Notes: a model not told the origin generated them from the sequence alone. DNA of 9,034 nt from Bacteroidota bacterium (GCA_947462495.1 CANHOY010000056.1:1-9034); one strand, 5' to 3'. Numbered from the stretch's first letter, positions 1-6,906 are shown. A program made the numbers and translations.

Positions 1-321
1 AGGATCAATGTCTACTAAATTAAATAAATGACGATGCATAAAACTCCAATAACTTTGGTAGGCGTTTTTATCAATAGGGTAGTATTCGTCTAAATTAATA
101 GTAATTACATTTTTAAAACTCAATCCTTCTTCTTTGTGCATGCGCACCAATTCCTTATACAATAAAATAGGGGTAGTGCCTGTAGCCATACCTAAAACAC
201 AAGGTAATTTTTTTGCTTGTTTTTCTTTGATAAGAGCTGCCATTTGCGCAGCCACTGCATTAGATCCTTCAGTTGTATTTTTATAAATAACAACTGGAAT
301 TTTTTCAAATGATTCTAACAT
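1..321 (-). CDS. nagB: Glucosamine-6-phosphate deaminase, N-terminal part (runs off left edge)
   Basis: The first 107 codons read without a stop to the window edge; the C-terminus is outside. NagB converts glucosamine 6-phosphate to fructose 6-phosphate plus ammonia in the cytoplasm, the last step of amino-sugar breakdown. Visible motifs are the phosphate-binding loop GMATGTTP (residues 44-51), the helix LYKELVRMHKEEGLSFKNV that follows, and NLDEYY (76-81), whose D78 matches the catalytic Asp72 of the E. coli enzyme. QSYWSFM and HLF then match the family. The opening FEKIPVVIY and the general wording resemble the long Bacteroidota form (about 640 residues, with an added C-terminal PIG-L-like domain); that extension is inferred because it cannot be seen here. 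The ATG at 319-321 is the only sensible start. The gene lies downstream of pyk on the same strand, beyond a terminator, so it probably has its own promoter or depends on readthrough. I see only a weak TACATTTA (344-351) as a possible -7 element. Confidence 0.88.
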   Translation of the reverse strand, partial: MLESFEKIPVVIYKNTTEGSNAVAAQMAALIKEKQAKKLPCVLGMATGTTPILLYKELVRMHKEEGLSFKNVITINLDEYYPIDKNAYQSYWSFMHRHLFNLVDIDP

Positions 322-352
322 AAAAAAGGTTTCAATGATATCTTAAATGTAT

Positions 353-385
353 AAAAAAAGCTCCAATTTTGTTAGAGCTTTTTTT
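353..385 (-). terminator. Rho-independent terminator after pyk
   Basis: An 11-bp perfect inverted repeat (arms 353-363 and 375-385) encloses an 11-nt loop. The GAGC core is flanked by A and T runs, so on the minus strand the hairpin ends in a run of seven T. It starts 6 bp past the pyk stop codon and lies before nagB, so it should end the pfkA-pyk transcript. Because both flanks are A/T runs, it could also work on the opposite strand, but no gene points into it from the left. Confidence 0.82.
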
Positions 386-390
386 TATTT

Positions 391-1845
391 TTAATCGACT
401 TTAGTTACTTTAATCATATTGGTTGGTAAGTGCAACTGAATAGGCGTACTACCCGTATTCACCACTATATCTCCCGTATTCACAAATCCTTTGGTCTTTA
501 AAATTTGAATTTGGTCGGTAATGATGCTGTCTAAACTTTCTTCTTTATTATAATAGATGGCCCTCACACCCCAACTTAAACTTAATTGATTCACTAAGCT
601 TTTCTCTTTTGTAAAAATGAATAATGGCGATTTGGGACGGAAGCTACTTAACATAAATGCAGTATATCCACTTTGCGTCATACCCACCAAAGCTTGTGCA
701 TTCGTATCTTCCGATAATTTACAACCATTGTAACACAAAGCATCACTTAAGAAAGAAGGAGAATGTGGTTGTGGTTTTAAATCTTCAGAACGATTGTATT
801 TATAGCCATGCTCTTCCACTTCTGAAATAATTTTGCGCATGGTTTCAATTACTAAAACAGGAAATTGACCGGTGGCAGTTTCGCCACTTAACATAACGGC
901 GTCAGCTCCTTCAATCACCGCATTGGCCACATCAGTAATTTCACTGCGATTGGGTTTTACACGATCAATCATCGATTCCATCATTTGAGTTGCAACAATG
1001 ACTGGCTTTGCTCTATGTAAACATTTTTTAATTAATTCTTTTTGAATTAATGGAATTTTTTCAACAGGTAATTCAACGCCTAAGTCACCTCTGGCAATCA
1101 TGATTCCGTCGCTAGCAATAATAATATCACGAATATTAATTAAAGCTTCGGGCATTTCAATTTTGGCAATAATTTTAGATTTGCTCTTGCTTTTATTTAA
1201 TAGGTCTCTCAGCATTTCTATATCTGCCACTCTTTTTACAAAGCTTAATGCCACCCAGTCCAATTCTTCTTTAATGATAAATTGAGCGTCTTCTAAATCT
1301 TTTTCTGTTAAAGCGGGTAAAGATATTTTTGTATCTGGTAAATTAACTCCTTTTTTAGAGGAAATAATTCCGCCTAAGGTTACTTGTACTTTTACATCAC
1401 CATTGGTTTCAACGCTACTTACTTTTACTTCAATTTTTCCATCGTCAATCATGATAATATTTCCAACCACCACGTCTCCAGCCAAGTTAGGGTAGGAGAC
1501 ATATATTTTTTCTAAAGTACCTATACATTTGGTATTGGTGAAGGTTAATATGTCACCTTCTTTAACTTCAAGACGGTTATTTTCAATTTCACCTACTCTT
1601 AATTTAGGACCTTGTAAATCACCCAAAATAGCCACATTACATCCTAGCTCTTTGTTGATGCCTCTAATGTTATCGATTATGGCTTTTTTATCTTCGTGAG
1701 TGCCATGTGAAAAATTTAATCGAAAAACATTCACTCCTGCAATGACTAAGTTTTTTAATTGGTCGTAAGTGTCGCAAGCGGGACCTACGGTAGCCACTAT
1801 TTTAGTTTTGTGATGGGGTTGTTTAAATACTGGATTTGAGCTCAT
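391..1845 (-). CDS. pyk: Pyruvate kinase
   Basis: Cytoplasmic enzyme transferring phosphate from phosphoenolpyruvate to ADP, giving pyruvate and ATP. The 484 residues are full family length, with no extra C-terminal PEP-utilising domain. Visible in order: KTKIVATVGPA (13-23); FRLNFSHG (41-48) with substrate/ATP-site R42, N44, S46 and H47; GDLQGPKLR (75-83); a B domain of roughly residues 84-180; KIEMPEA (228-234) with catalytic K228 and metal ligand E230; ARGDLGVELP (251-260) with D254; ATQMMESM (285-292) with T286; and DVANAVIEGADAVMLSGETA (305-324). The C-terminal regulatory domain spans about 360-484. The residues aligned with rabbit 113, 114, 117 and 120 are L77, Q78, K81 and V84, the pattern known from potassium-independent pyruvate kinases. 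The gene follows pfkA by 25 bp on the same strand, so the two are very likely one operon. The ATG at 1843-1845 puts the conserved N-terminus in the usual place; no Shine-Dalgarno is seen, as normal in this phylum. Confidence 0.97.
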   Translation of the reverse strand: MSSNPVFKQPHHKTKIVATVGPACDTYDQLKNLVIAGVNVFRLNFSHGTHEDKKAIIDNIRGINKELGCNVAILGDLQGPKLRVGEIENNRLEVKEGDILTFTNTKCIGTLEKIYVSYPNLAGDVVVGNIIMIDDGKIEVKVSSVETNGDVKVQVTLGGIISSKKGVNLPDTKISLPALTEKDLEDAQFIIKEELDWVALSFVKRVADIEMLRDLLNKSKSKSKIIAKIEMPEALINIRDIIIASDGIMIARGDLGVELPVEKIPLIQKELIKKCLHRAKPVIVATQMMESMIDRVKPNRSEITDVANAVIEGADAVMLSGETATGQFPVLVIETMRKIISEVEEHGYKYNRSEDLKPQPHSPSFLSDALCYNGCKLSEDTNAQALVGMTQSGYTAFMLSSFRPKSPLFIFTKEKSLVNQLSLSWGVRAIYYNKEESLDSIITDQIQILKTKGFVNTGDIVVNTGSTPIQLHLPTNMIKVTKVD

Positions 1846-1870
1846 TTTTTATTGATGGGTTATATTTTAT

Positions 1871-2857
1871 TTAGCTGGCTAAAATTTTTACAATTTTTAA
1901 CCATTCGTCAGAAATTTTTTGTTTTGCCTTAATTGCTTTGTCTAGTGGGGTATACTTTATTTTATTGTCAACGATACCTACCATAACATTGTGGGTGCCA
2001 TTTAATAAACATTCAACAGCATGATATCCCATACGACTGGCTATTAAGCGGTCTAAGCAACTTGGTGAACCACCTCTTTGAATATGACCTAATATGCATA
2101 CACGGATATCGGCATTTGGCAATTTTTCTTTTAAAAAATTACCTACTTGCGTTCCACCACCAAATTCTTCTCCTTCTGCTACTACAATAAGATTTACTAA
2201 CTTTTTTCTTTTTTCTTTTTCAGTTAAGGAGGCAATCATCGCTTCCATATCTGTTTTAGATTCTGGAATTAAAATATTTTCAGCGCCGGTTGCAATTCCA
2301 CTATGTAAAGCAATGTATCCAGCATCTCGTCCCATTACTTCAACCACAAACAATCGGTCATGGGCGTCTGCAGTGTCTCTAATTTTATCGATGGCTTCCA
2401 CCGCAGTATTTACTGCTGTATCAAACCCTATGGTAAAATCACTGCCTGCAATATCTTTATCAATAGTGCCTGGTATACCAATGCATGGAATGTCAAATTC
2501 ATGACTAAATTTTTGTGCTCCTTTAAAACTTCCATCACCGCCAATCACCACAATTCCATTAATACCTCTTTTCTTTAAATTTTCATAAGCGATTTTTCTT
2601 CCCTCTGGTTCAAAAAATGCTGCACTTCTTGCTGTTTTTAAAATAGTGCCACCGCGTTGAATAATATTGCCCACCGATTTTGAATACATCTGAAAGATAT
2701 CATCTTCAATCATTCCATTATACCCTCTAGCAACTCCAAAAACATCTATTCCATGGTGAACACTGGTTCTAACAACCGCTCTAATAGCTGCATTCATACC
2801 TGGGGCATCTCCACCTGAAGTTAAAACAGCGATTTTAGTTACTTTTTTAGCAGACAT
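1871..2857 (-). CDS. pfkA: ATP-dependent 6-phosphofructokinase
   Basis: Phosphorylates fructose 6-phosphate to fructose 1,6-bisphosphate, the committed step of glycolysis, in the cytoplasm. At 328 residues it has the normal length of the bacterial homotetrameric enzyme. Visible motifs: TSGGDAPGMNAAIR (13-26); GGDGS (106-110), with the Gly typical of ATP rather than pyrophosphate users; PGTIDKD (129-135) with catalytic D133; R168 and MGRDAG (175-180); and the family signature from R252 through GHIQRGGSP to D269-R270. PGT, rather than the PKT of pyrophosphate enzymes, also supports ATP as donor. R26, R30, R160 and E193 line up with E. coli effector-site R21, R25, R154 and E187, so allosteric control is plausible but unproven. 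K134 stands where E. coli has Asn128, beside the catalytic Asp. The gene heads a pfkA-pyk operon with a 25-bp gap. The upstream intergenic region carries two inverted repeats and a possible promoter. Confidence 0.97.
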   Translation of the reverse strand: MSAKKVTKIAVLTSGGDAPGMNAAIRAVVRTSVHHGIDVFGVARGYNGMIEDDIFQMYSKSVGNIIQRGGTILKTARSAAFFEPEGRKIAYENLKKRGINGIVVIGGDGSFKGAQKFSHEFDIPCIGIPGTIDKDIAGSDFTIGFDTAVNTAVEAIDKIRDTADAHDRLFVVEVMGRDAGYIALHSGIATGAENILIPESKTDMEAMIASLTEKEKRKKLVNLIVVAEGEEFGGGTQVGNFLKEKLPNADIRVCILGHIQRGGSPSCLDRLIASRMGYHAVECLLNGTHNVMVGIVDNKIKYTPLDKAIKAKQKISDEWLKIVKILAS

Positions 2858-2882
2858 AGTATATTCAATTGTGTATTAATCT

Positions 2883-2906
2883 ATTGATTTACAATAACAA
2901 ATCAAT
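2883..2906. repeat. Inverted repeat in the pfkA leader
   Basis: Perfect 8-bp arms ATTGATTT (2883-2890) and AAATCAAT (2899-2906) are separated by 8 nt. The dyad centre lies about 37 bp upstream of the pfkA ATG. It would fall in the 5' untranslated region if the -7 element at 2930-2937 is real. It could be an operator or a weak mRNA hairpin. In such AT-rich DNA an 8-bp dyad can also arise by chance. Confidence 0.4.
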
Positions 2907-2929
2907 TGGTTATAAAATTAAGCGAGCTA

Positions 2930-2937
2930 CAAATTTA
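2930..2937 (-). promoter_or_regulatory. Possible -7 element of the pfkA-pyk promoter
   Basis: On the minus strand this reads TAAATTTG, an exact match to the Bacteroidota TAnnTTTG -7 element. Transcription would start near 2924, giving a leader of about 67 nt before pfkA. The best TTG for a -33 element (2962-2964) lies 24 nt away, longer than the usual 17-23 nt spacing, so the call is tentative. Confidence 0.4.
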
Positions 2938-2988
2938 ATCAATTAAGCCCATTTTCCCATTCAATTTTTAAACACTTTTTAAATACTA

Positions 2989-3015
2989 ACGTATGTTATT
3001 AAATATAACATACGT
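2989..3015. repeat. Perfect 11-bp palindrome with 5-nt spacer, candidate operator upstream of pfkA
   Basis: Arms ACGTATGTTAT (2989-2999) and ATAACATACGT (3005-3015) are exact reverse complements around TAAAT. It lies 74 bp past the stop of the ABC-F gene and 131 bp upstream of the pfkA start. No T run directly follows it on either strand and each arm has only three G/C, so it makes a poor terminator. The length and symmetry fit a binding site for a dimeric regulator (inference). The rest of the 232-bp gap (2858-3089) is AT-rich, and I see no gene in it. Confidence 0.6.
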
Positions 3016-3089
3016 AACTGTAAATAAAACAACTATTTAGCGGTGTTAAGATTTATTGAAAATTGGATTGCTATGCCTATGAATTAGGT

Positions 3090-5051
3090 TTATTTACTTT
3101 CTAAAATGACCAAATCGTTAAATGCAATTTCATATTCCTTATTCATGGACCTAATTAAGGCATTTTTATCTTGATAGCTTTTTTCTACGATATGAAATTT
3201 AGCGGCATCAGAATAAACAGTAGGGTCGGCCATTTGTATTTCAATGTTTGCTTTTTCTTTATGTAAGGTTTCAATATTGTGTTCGATTTGAGCAATTGCT
3301 TTTTGCAATTTTTGAATTTGCTTTTGCAAATCCTTGTCGATGGCTTGGGGTTTTACTTCTATGGGAGCAGCAACTTCTTGTTTACTTTGTTTTCTGCTGT
3401 CTTTATTGCCTGAAGCTTTAGCTGGTTCAGCTTGCTGTGCTTTTTGCTTGGCCATTCTTTCTTTCCATTCTAACCATTCTTTATAATCCCCTTTAAATTC
3501 AATTATTTTTTCGTCTTCAATTTCCCAAATTTTATTTGCTGTTTTAGAAATAAAATAACGGTCGTGACTTACTAAAATAATAGTGCCATCATATTTGGTT
3601 AAGGCTTCGGCTAATAATTCTACGGTCACCATGTCTAAGTGGTTGGTAGGTTCATCCAACATCAAAAAATTTGCTTTACTAATAATAGTTTTAGTAAGTG
3701 CAACTCTGGCTTTTTCTCCTCCACTTAATACTTTAATTTTTTTATCAATTTCATCACCACCAAATAAGAAACAACCTAATAAAGCTCGAAGTTCTAATTC
3801 AGTATTTTTAGTGCCACATTCTTGAACTTCTTTTAAAATGGTATTGTTTAAGTTCAAAGATTCCAATTGGTGTTGTGCGTAAAAACTTTCTTCTACATTA
3901 TGTCCCCAAACTCTTTCCCCTTCAAACTTTTCCATACCTGCCACAATTCTAAGCAATGTCGATTTTCCTTTTCCATTCGCACCAATCAATGCTATCTTAT
4001 CTCCTCTTTCAATTTCGGCAAAGGCATTGTCTAAGATGGAAACATTGGGATAGCTTTTGCCAACCCCTTCTAAATCTACCAATACTTTACCAGGGGTTTT
4101 ATCCACCGCAAAATTGATTCTAATATTGGGCCTTTCTATTTTAACATCTTCAATGACATCTAGTTTGTCTAAACGCTTTTGAATAGATTGCGCTTGTGCT
4201 GCTTTGGAGGCCTTGGCTTTAAATCTTTCAATAAACTTTTCTTGTTGCTTAATATAATCTTGTTGGTTCTCGAAGGCGCGTTGTTGAATTTCTACTCTTT
4301 GTTCTTTTTCAATTTCATAATGTTCATAATCGCCTGTGTAAAAATGCAATTGTTGTTGATATACTTCAACAATTTTATTGACCATTTTATTTAAAAAATA
4401 TTTATCGTGACTTACAATTACCACACTTCCTTTGTAATGCAATAAATATTTTTCTAGCCACTCAATACTAGGTAAGTCTAAGTGGTTGGTAGGCTCATCC
4501 AATAATAACACGTCTGGTTGTTGTAAAATCATTTTTGCTAATAAAACACGCATTCTCCAACCTCCGCTAAATTCTTTATAAGGGCGGGCTAAATCTTTAA
4601 TAGCAAATCCTAAACCATGCAATACTTCTTCTGCTTTATGATTGATATTGTATCCATCCAATAAATCAATCTCATGTAAAGCGTCGGTATATTTAATTAA
4701 TAAATCATTGTCCTCTGAATTGGCTTCTAATTCTTTGCCAAGTTGTTCTACCTCTTTTTCAAGTTCACGTACTCTTTCAAAAGCACCTAAAGCCACTTCG
4801 GTAATGGACTCGTTGGTGTCGAAGCTTAATAAGTCTTGGTGTAAATAGCCAATGGTGGTATCTCTTCCTTTCTCAACGGTACCCTTACTTGGATTTAATT
4901 GACCCACCAATATTTTTAATAAAGTAGATTTTCCTGTACCATTATAGCCAATTAAACCAATTCGTTCGCCTGGTTGAATGGACCAATTGGCCTCACTCAC
5001 AATCACTCTAGCACCAAACTCAAATGTCACATTTTGTAAACCTATTAGCAT
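3090..5051 (-). CDS. ABC-F family ATPase (YdiF/YheS/Uup-like)
   Basis: A 653-residue protein with two ABC ATPase domains and no membrane segments, the layout of ABC-F proteins. These bind the ribosomal E site and act on translation rather than transport. First domain: Walker A GYNGTGKST (35-43), signature FSGGWRMR (161-168), Walker B with LLLDEPTNHLD (182-192) and H-loop SHD (214-216). A charged, Gln-rich helical linker at about 240-310 corresponds to the P-site tRNA interaction motif. Second domain: Walker A GANGKGKST (357-365), signature LSGGEKAR (442-449), Walker B LMLDEPTNHLD (463-473) and SHD (495-497). An Ala/Lys/Gln-rich linker (about 532-570) leads to a C-terminal coiled coil (about 572-650), as in Uup and YdiF. 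Both catalytic Glu residues are present, so both sites look active. Length and C-terminal coiled coil suggest a housekeeping type, but a resistance role cannot be excluded from sequence alone. The start ATG lies 20 bp from a good -7 element. The gene stands alone, divergent from the lipoprotein gene. Confidence 0.93.
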   Translation of the reverse strand: MLIGLQNVTFEFGARVIVSEANWSIQPGERIGLIGYNGTGKSTLLKILVGQLNPSKGTVEKGRDTTIGYLHQDLLSFDTNESITEVALGAFERVRELEKEVEQLGKELEANSEDNDLLIKYTDALHEIDLLDGYNINHKAEEVLHGLGFAIKDLARPYKEFSGGWRMRVLLAKMILQQPDVLLLDEPTNHLDLPSIEWLEKYLLHYKGSVVIVSHDKYFLNKMVNKIVEVYQQQLHFYTGDYEHYEIEKEQRVEIQQRAFENQQDYIKQQEKFIERFKAKASKAAQAQSIQKRLDKLDVIEDVKIERPNIRINFAVDKTPGKVLVDLEGVGKSYPNVSILDNAFAEIERGDKIALIGANGKGKSTLLRIVAGMEKFEGERVWGHNVEESFYAQHQLESLNLNNTILKEVQECGTKNTELELRALLGCFLFGGDEIDKKIKVLSGGEKARVALTKTIISKANFLMLDEPTNHLDMVTVELLAEALTKYDGTIILVSHDRYFISKTANKIWEIEDEKIIEFKGDYKEWLEWKERMAKQKAQQAEPAKASGNKDSRKQSKQEVAAPIEVKPQAIDKDLQKQIQKLQKAIAQIEHNIETLHKEKANIEIQMADPTVYSDAAKFHIVEKSYQDKNALIRSMNKEYEIAFNDLVILESK

Positions 5052-5071
5052 ATTTCTTTAAATTCAGACCG

Positions 5072-5079
5072 CAAAGTTA
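5072..5079 (-). promoter_or_regulatory. -7 promoter element of the ABC-F gene
   Basis: Minus-strand TAACTTTG matches the Bacteroidota TAnnTTTG element and ends 20 bp before the ABC-F ATG. Transcription should start near 5067, with a leader of about 15 nt. I find no clear -33 TTG at the usual distance. Confidence 0.6.
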
Positions 5080-5084
5080 GCTAG

Positions 5085-5112
5085 TTGGAGTATCTAATTA
5101 TGCATAAATTTG
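5085..5112 (+). promoter_or_regulatory. Promoter of the lipoprotein gene
   Basis: A TTG at 5085-5087 (-33) and TAAATTTG at 5105-5112 (-7) are 17 nt apart, within the range known for Bacteroidota promoters. The predicted transcription start, about 5117, lies only some 8 nt before the ATG at 5125. The region is shared back to back with the ABC-F promoter inside a 73-bp gap. Confidence 0.55.
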
Positions 5113-5124
5113 TAAAAATTTTTT

Positions 5125-5688
5125 ATGAATAGGGTATACGTTGCTATTATAGTGATGCTGATATTGGGTTGCAAGGACTCAGAAAAGGCTACTTTGGACA
5201 ATTCCTTATGGGAGTTTAGTCCCCAAAATCATCAAACCGCTTTTGACAATGCCTGTCAGCCCTTGTTAGTCAATTATCAAGATTTTCTTAAAGGATTAGT
5301 TGGAATGGACACCGCCTATTTGTTTAATTCCGCGAAAAATTTAGCCGCTTTAACCGATTCCTTTCCAGCTACAGACAATTTGAAAGATTCCCTATTAAGC
5401 TATAACATACAACAAGGATTAGTGAATATACGTGCAGAAATAGACGGGCTGCTTTTGGAAACTTCCTGGCCTGAAATATATAAAGCTTCCAATATGGTTT
5501 CTTTACAATTGATACATCTTTTGGGAAATGCGGGCTATCAAAATCGTACAATTTATATATTTAATACCAGTTCCGATTTGCAAGAAGATGAATTGCATTG
5601 GTTGGGTTTAACAAAATCATCCAGAGATCCCTATCATCCCAACAATAAAGAATGGGTAATGGCTCAACAAGTATTACAAGAAAATTAG
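5125..5688 (+). CDS. Putative lipoprotein, divergent DUF3347-like
   Basis: A 187-residue protein. A short N-terminal hydrophobic segment (4-15) ends in ILGC, a lipobox with C16 as the likely lipidated residue, so it is probably anchored on the periplasmic side. The mature part is mostly helical in pattern. Residues 48-80 (LLVNYQDFLKGLVGMD and following) resemble the opening helices of DUF3347, a domain common in Bacteroidota and often attached to metal-efflux or copper-related proteins. The order YIF (144-146), then HWLGL (158-162), then DPY (168-170) matches the DUF3347 C-terminal order Y..CPM, WLS, NPY. The usual CPM and CG cysteines are absent (NTSS at 147-150; no Cys after C44), so metal binding as in the family is doubtful. 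The family assignment is from memory of the motif order and is tentative. The gene has its own promoter and converges on the next gene, overlapping it by 4 bp. No specific function can be given. Confidence 0.85.
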   Translation: MNRVYVAIIVMLILGCKDSEKATLDNSLWEFSPQNHQTAFDNACQPLLVNYQDFLKGLVGMDTAYLFNSAKNLAALTDSFPATDNLKDSLLSYNIQQGLVNIRAEIDGLLLETSWPEIYKASNMVSLQLIHLLGNAGYQNRTIYIFNTSSDLQEDELHWLGLTKSSRDPYHPNNKEWVMAQQVLQEN

Positions 5689-6902
5689 TTAGGCGCTTTA
5701 TAATTAATAATTAGCATGGCATTTGTTTGAAGTGTGGATGTAATAAAGTATTCCTTACGACTATTTCCTTCTTTTAAAATCATTAATGCTGTATTAGGAG
5801 GGACTGATCCTAAGTTTTGTGCTACTATAATTATTTCATGTTCTGTGACTTCTTTATTAAAATCAAGTTCAAAATGGATGGCTTTATAACTGAGCCTTTG
5901 GTTAGCTAAAATTTGTATTTTGTTATCATAAATCATGATGCTATCATTGTCAATAGTGCCATTGTCATATAGGTCAAAGCTAATGTGGGGGCTAGTTACA
6001 GTAATTTTACTTACTAATTTATTTTCTCTGCCAATCAAAACATAAGGTAAAATTTGACTGCGATTAGTGGATTTAGCATTGTCAATGCTATTACTATTAC
6101 TATTAATAGTGCTAATGCTATTGCTATTGGTTAGAACTGTATTTTCTTCTTTTGTTTTTGAAATAGATTGCTCAATTAAATTAACATTAGTGCTATTATC
6201 TAAAGAAATAGGAGGGGCTTCTTTACTCGATTTAGAGGTATTATCTCGATTCTTTTTTTGTAAGGAAGTTGAATTAGAGGGGACAACTGTTTCTTTAATA
6301 TTGGAAACAATATTATTTTTTGTACTTGCGGGGGTAGTATTTTGTAGAACCAACTTATTAATAGGAGCTGTTTTGTTTTCGGGTTGTTCTATTTTTTTAT
6401 TATTCTTTGTAATTAATTTATTGTTTTGCCCTGCTACATTTTTAGGCAACATTTTTACGAAGGGTACTGCTTTTTCTAAATAAACGATTCCACTTCCGCA
6501 GTCTTTTCCCAATTTTGAATTACTGGAAATATAAGTACCTTCTAAAGTTTCTCGTCCTCTAATGGTATTATAAGTAAGGTAGTTGGTCATTAAACAAGCT
6601 TGAAAATTACCTAATAATTGTATGTTTTCGAATTTGGTTTCAATAACACTAACTAATTGTGTGCTTTCTGAATGCATTCCATTTGCAATGGCTTTAGCAG
6701 AAAAATTATTTGAAATTTTGGTATAAGTGATAACAGATAAATTATGATTGGGGAGCTCTTTAATATCTAATTCGTAGGAATATACTTTTCCATCTTGTTC
6801 TTGGTTAGGAGTAAAAGTACCTATCCACCTTCCGCTTAGGTCTTGGCCTAGAAGCAGGGTGGGTAACCAAATGGAGAGCAGAAGCAAAACAATGCGGTGC
6901 AT
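5685..6902 (-). CDS. Secreted protein of unknown function with two domains and a low-complexity linker
   Basis: A 405-residue protein. A signal peptide is clear: MHR, a hydrophobic core (4-18), and a likely signal peptidase I cut after LLLGQ (about residue 20). With no Cys at the cut it is not a lipoprotein. The N-terminal domain (about 21-146) begins GRWIGTF and has alternating beta-type pattern, with C103 and C135 that could pair in the periplasm; I do not recognise a named family. Residues about 155-283 are rich in Asn, Ser, Thr and Lys, with no predicted fold, and include an imperfect NSNSI repeat. The C-terminal domain (about 285-403) has LYDNGTIDNDSI (311-322), AQNLGSVPPNTALMIL (361-376) and a final LIINYK, wording I recall from other uncharacterised secreted Bacteroidota proteins. 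No catalytic motif and no type IX sorting domain are apparent. The start is fixed by the signal peptide, since the next Met is residue 76. It lies divergent to thrS and convergent with the lipoprotein gene. Confidence 0.88.
   Translation of the reverse strand: MHRIVLLLLSIWLPTLLLGQDLSGRWIGTFTPNQEQDGKVYSYELDIKELPNHNLSVITYTKISNNFSAKAIANGMHSESTQLVSVIETKFENIQLLGNFQACLMTNYLTYNTIRGRETLEGTYISSNSKLGKDCGSGIVYLEKAVPFVKMLPKNVAGQNNKLITKNNKKIEQPENKTAPINKLVLQNTTPASTKNNIVSNIKETVVPSNSTSLQKKNRDNTSKSSKEAPPISLDNSTNVNLIEQSISKTKEENTVLTNSNSISTINSNSNSIDNAKSTNRSQILPYVLIGRENKLVSKITVTSPHISFDLYDNGTIDNDSIMIYDNKIQILANQRLSYKAIHFELDFNKEVTEHEIIIVAQNLGSVPPNTALMILKEGNSRKEYFITSTLQTNAMLIINYKAPN
6084..6128 (-). repeat. Imperfect 15-bp direct repeat within the linker of the secreted protein
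   Basis: Two 15-bp copies (6084-6098 and 6114-6128) differ at one position, lie 30 bp apart, and are separated by similar trinucleotide-rich sequence. Both encode NSNSI (residues 269-273 and 259-263). The period is a multiple of three, so gain or loss of units would keep the reading frame. Confidence 0.6.
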
Positions 6903-6906
6903 ATTG

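Noticed and set aside
2094..2504. Plus-strand open frame of 136 codons opposite pfkA
   Set aside because: Shadow of a highly conserved gene. Its composition follows the pfkA codons, and no independent start signals or motifs are seen.
2989..3015. Palindrome as a rho-independent terminator of the ABC-F gene
   Set aside because: The stem is AT-rich with no T run immediately after it on either strand, unlike the clear terminator at 353-385. An operator is preferred, without proof.
3090..5051. ABC-F protein as an antibiotic-resistance factor
   Set aside because: Length, C-terminal coiled coil and a core-gene setting fit housekeeping ABC-F types, and there are no signs of transfer nearby. The sequence does not exclude it, but nothing supports it.
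6067..6483. Plus-strand open frame of 138 codons, Leu/Val-rich and seemingly membrane-like
   Set aside because: It lies antisense to the low-complexity linker of the secreted protein. Asn/Ser/Thr-rich codons read in reverse give Leu/Val/Ile, and there is no promoter or conserved motif.
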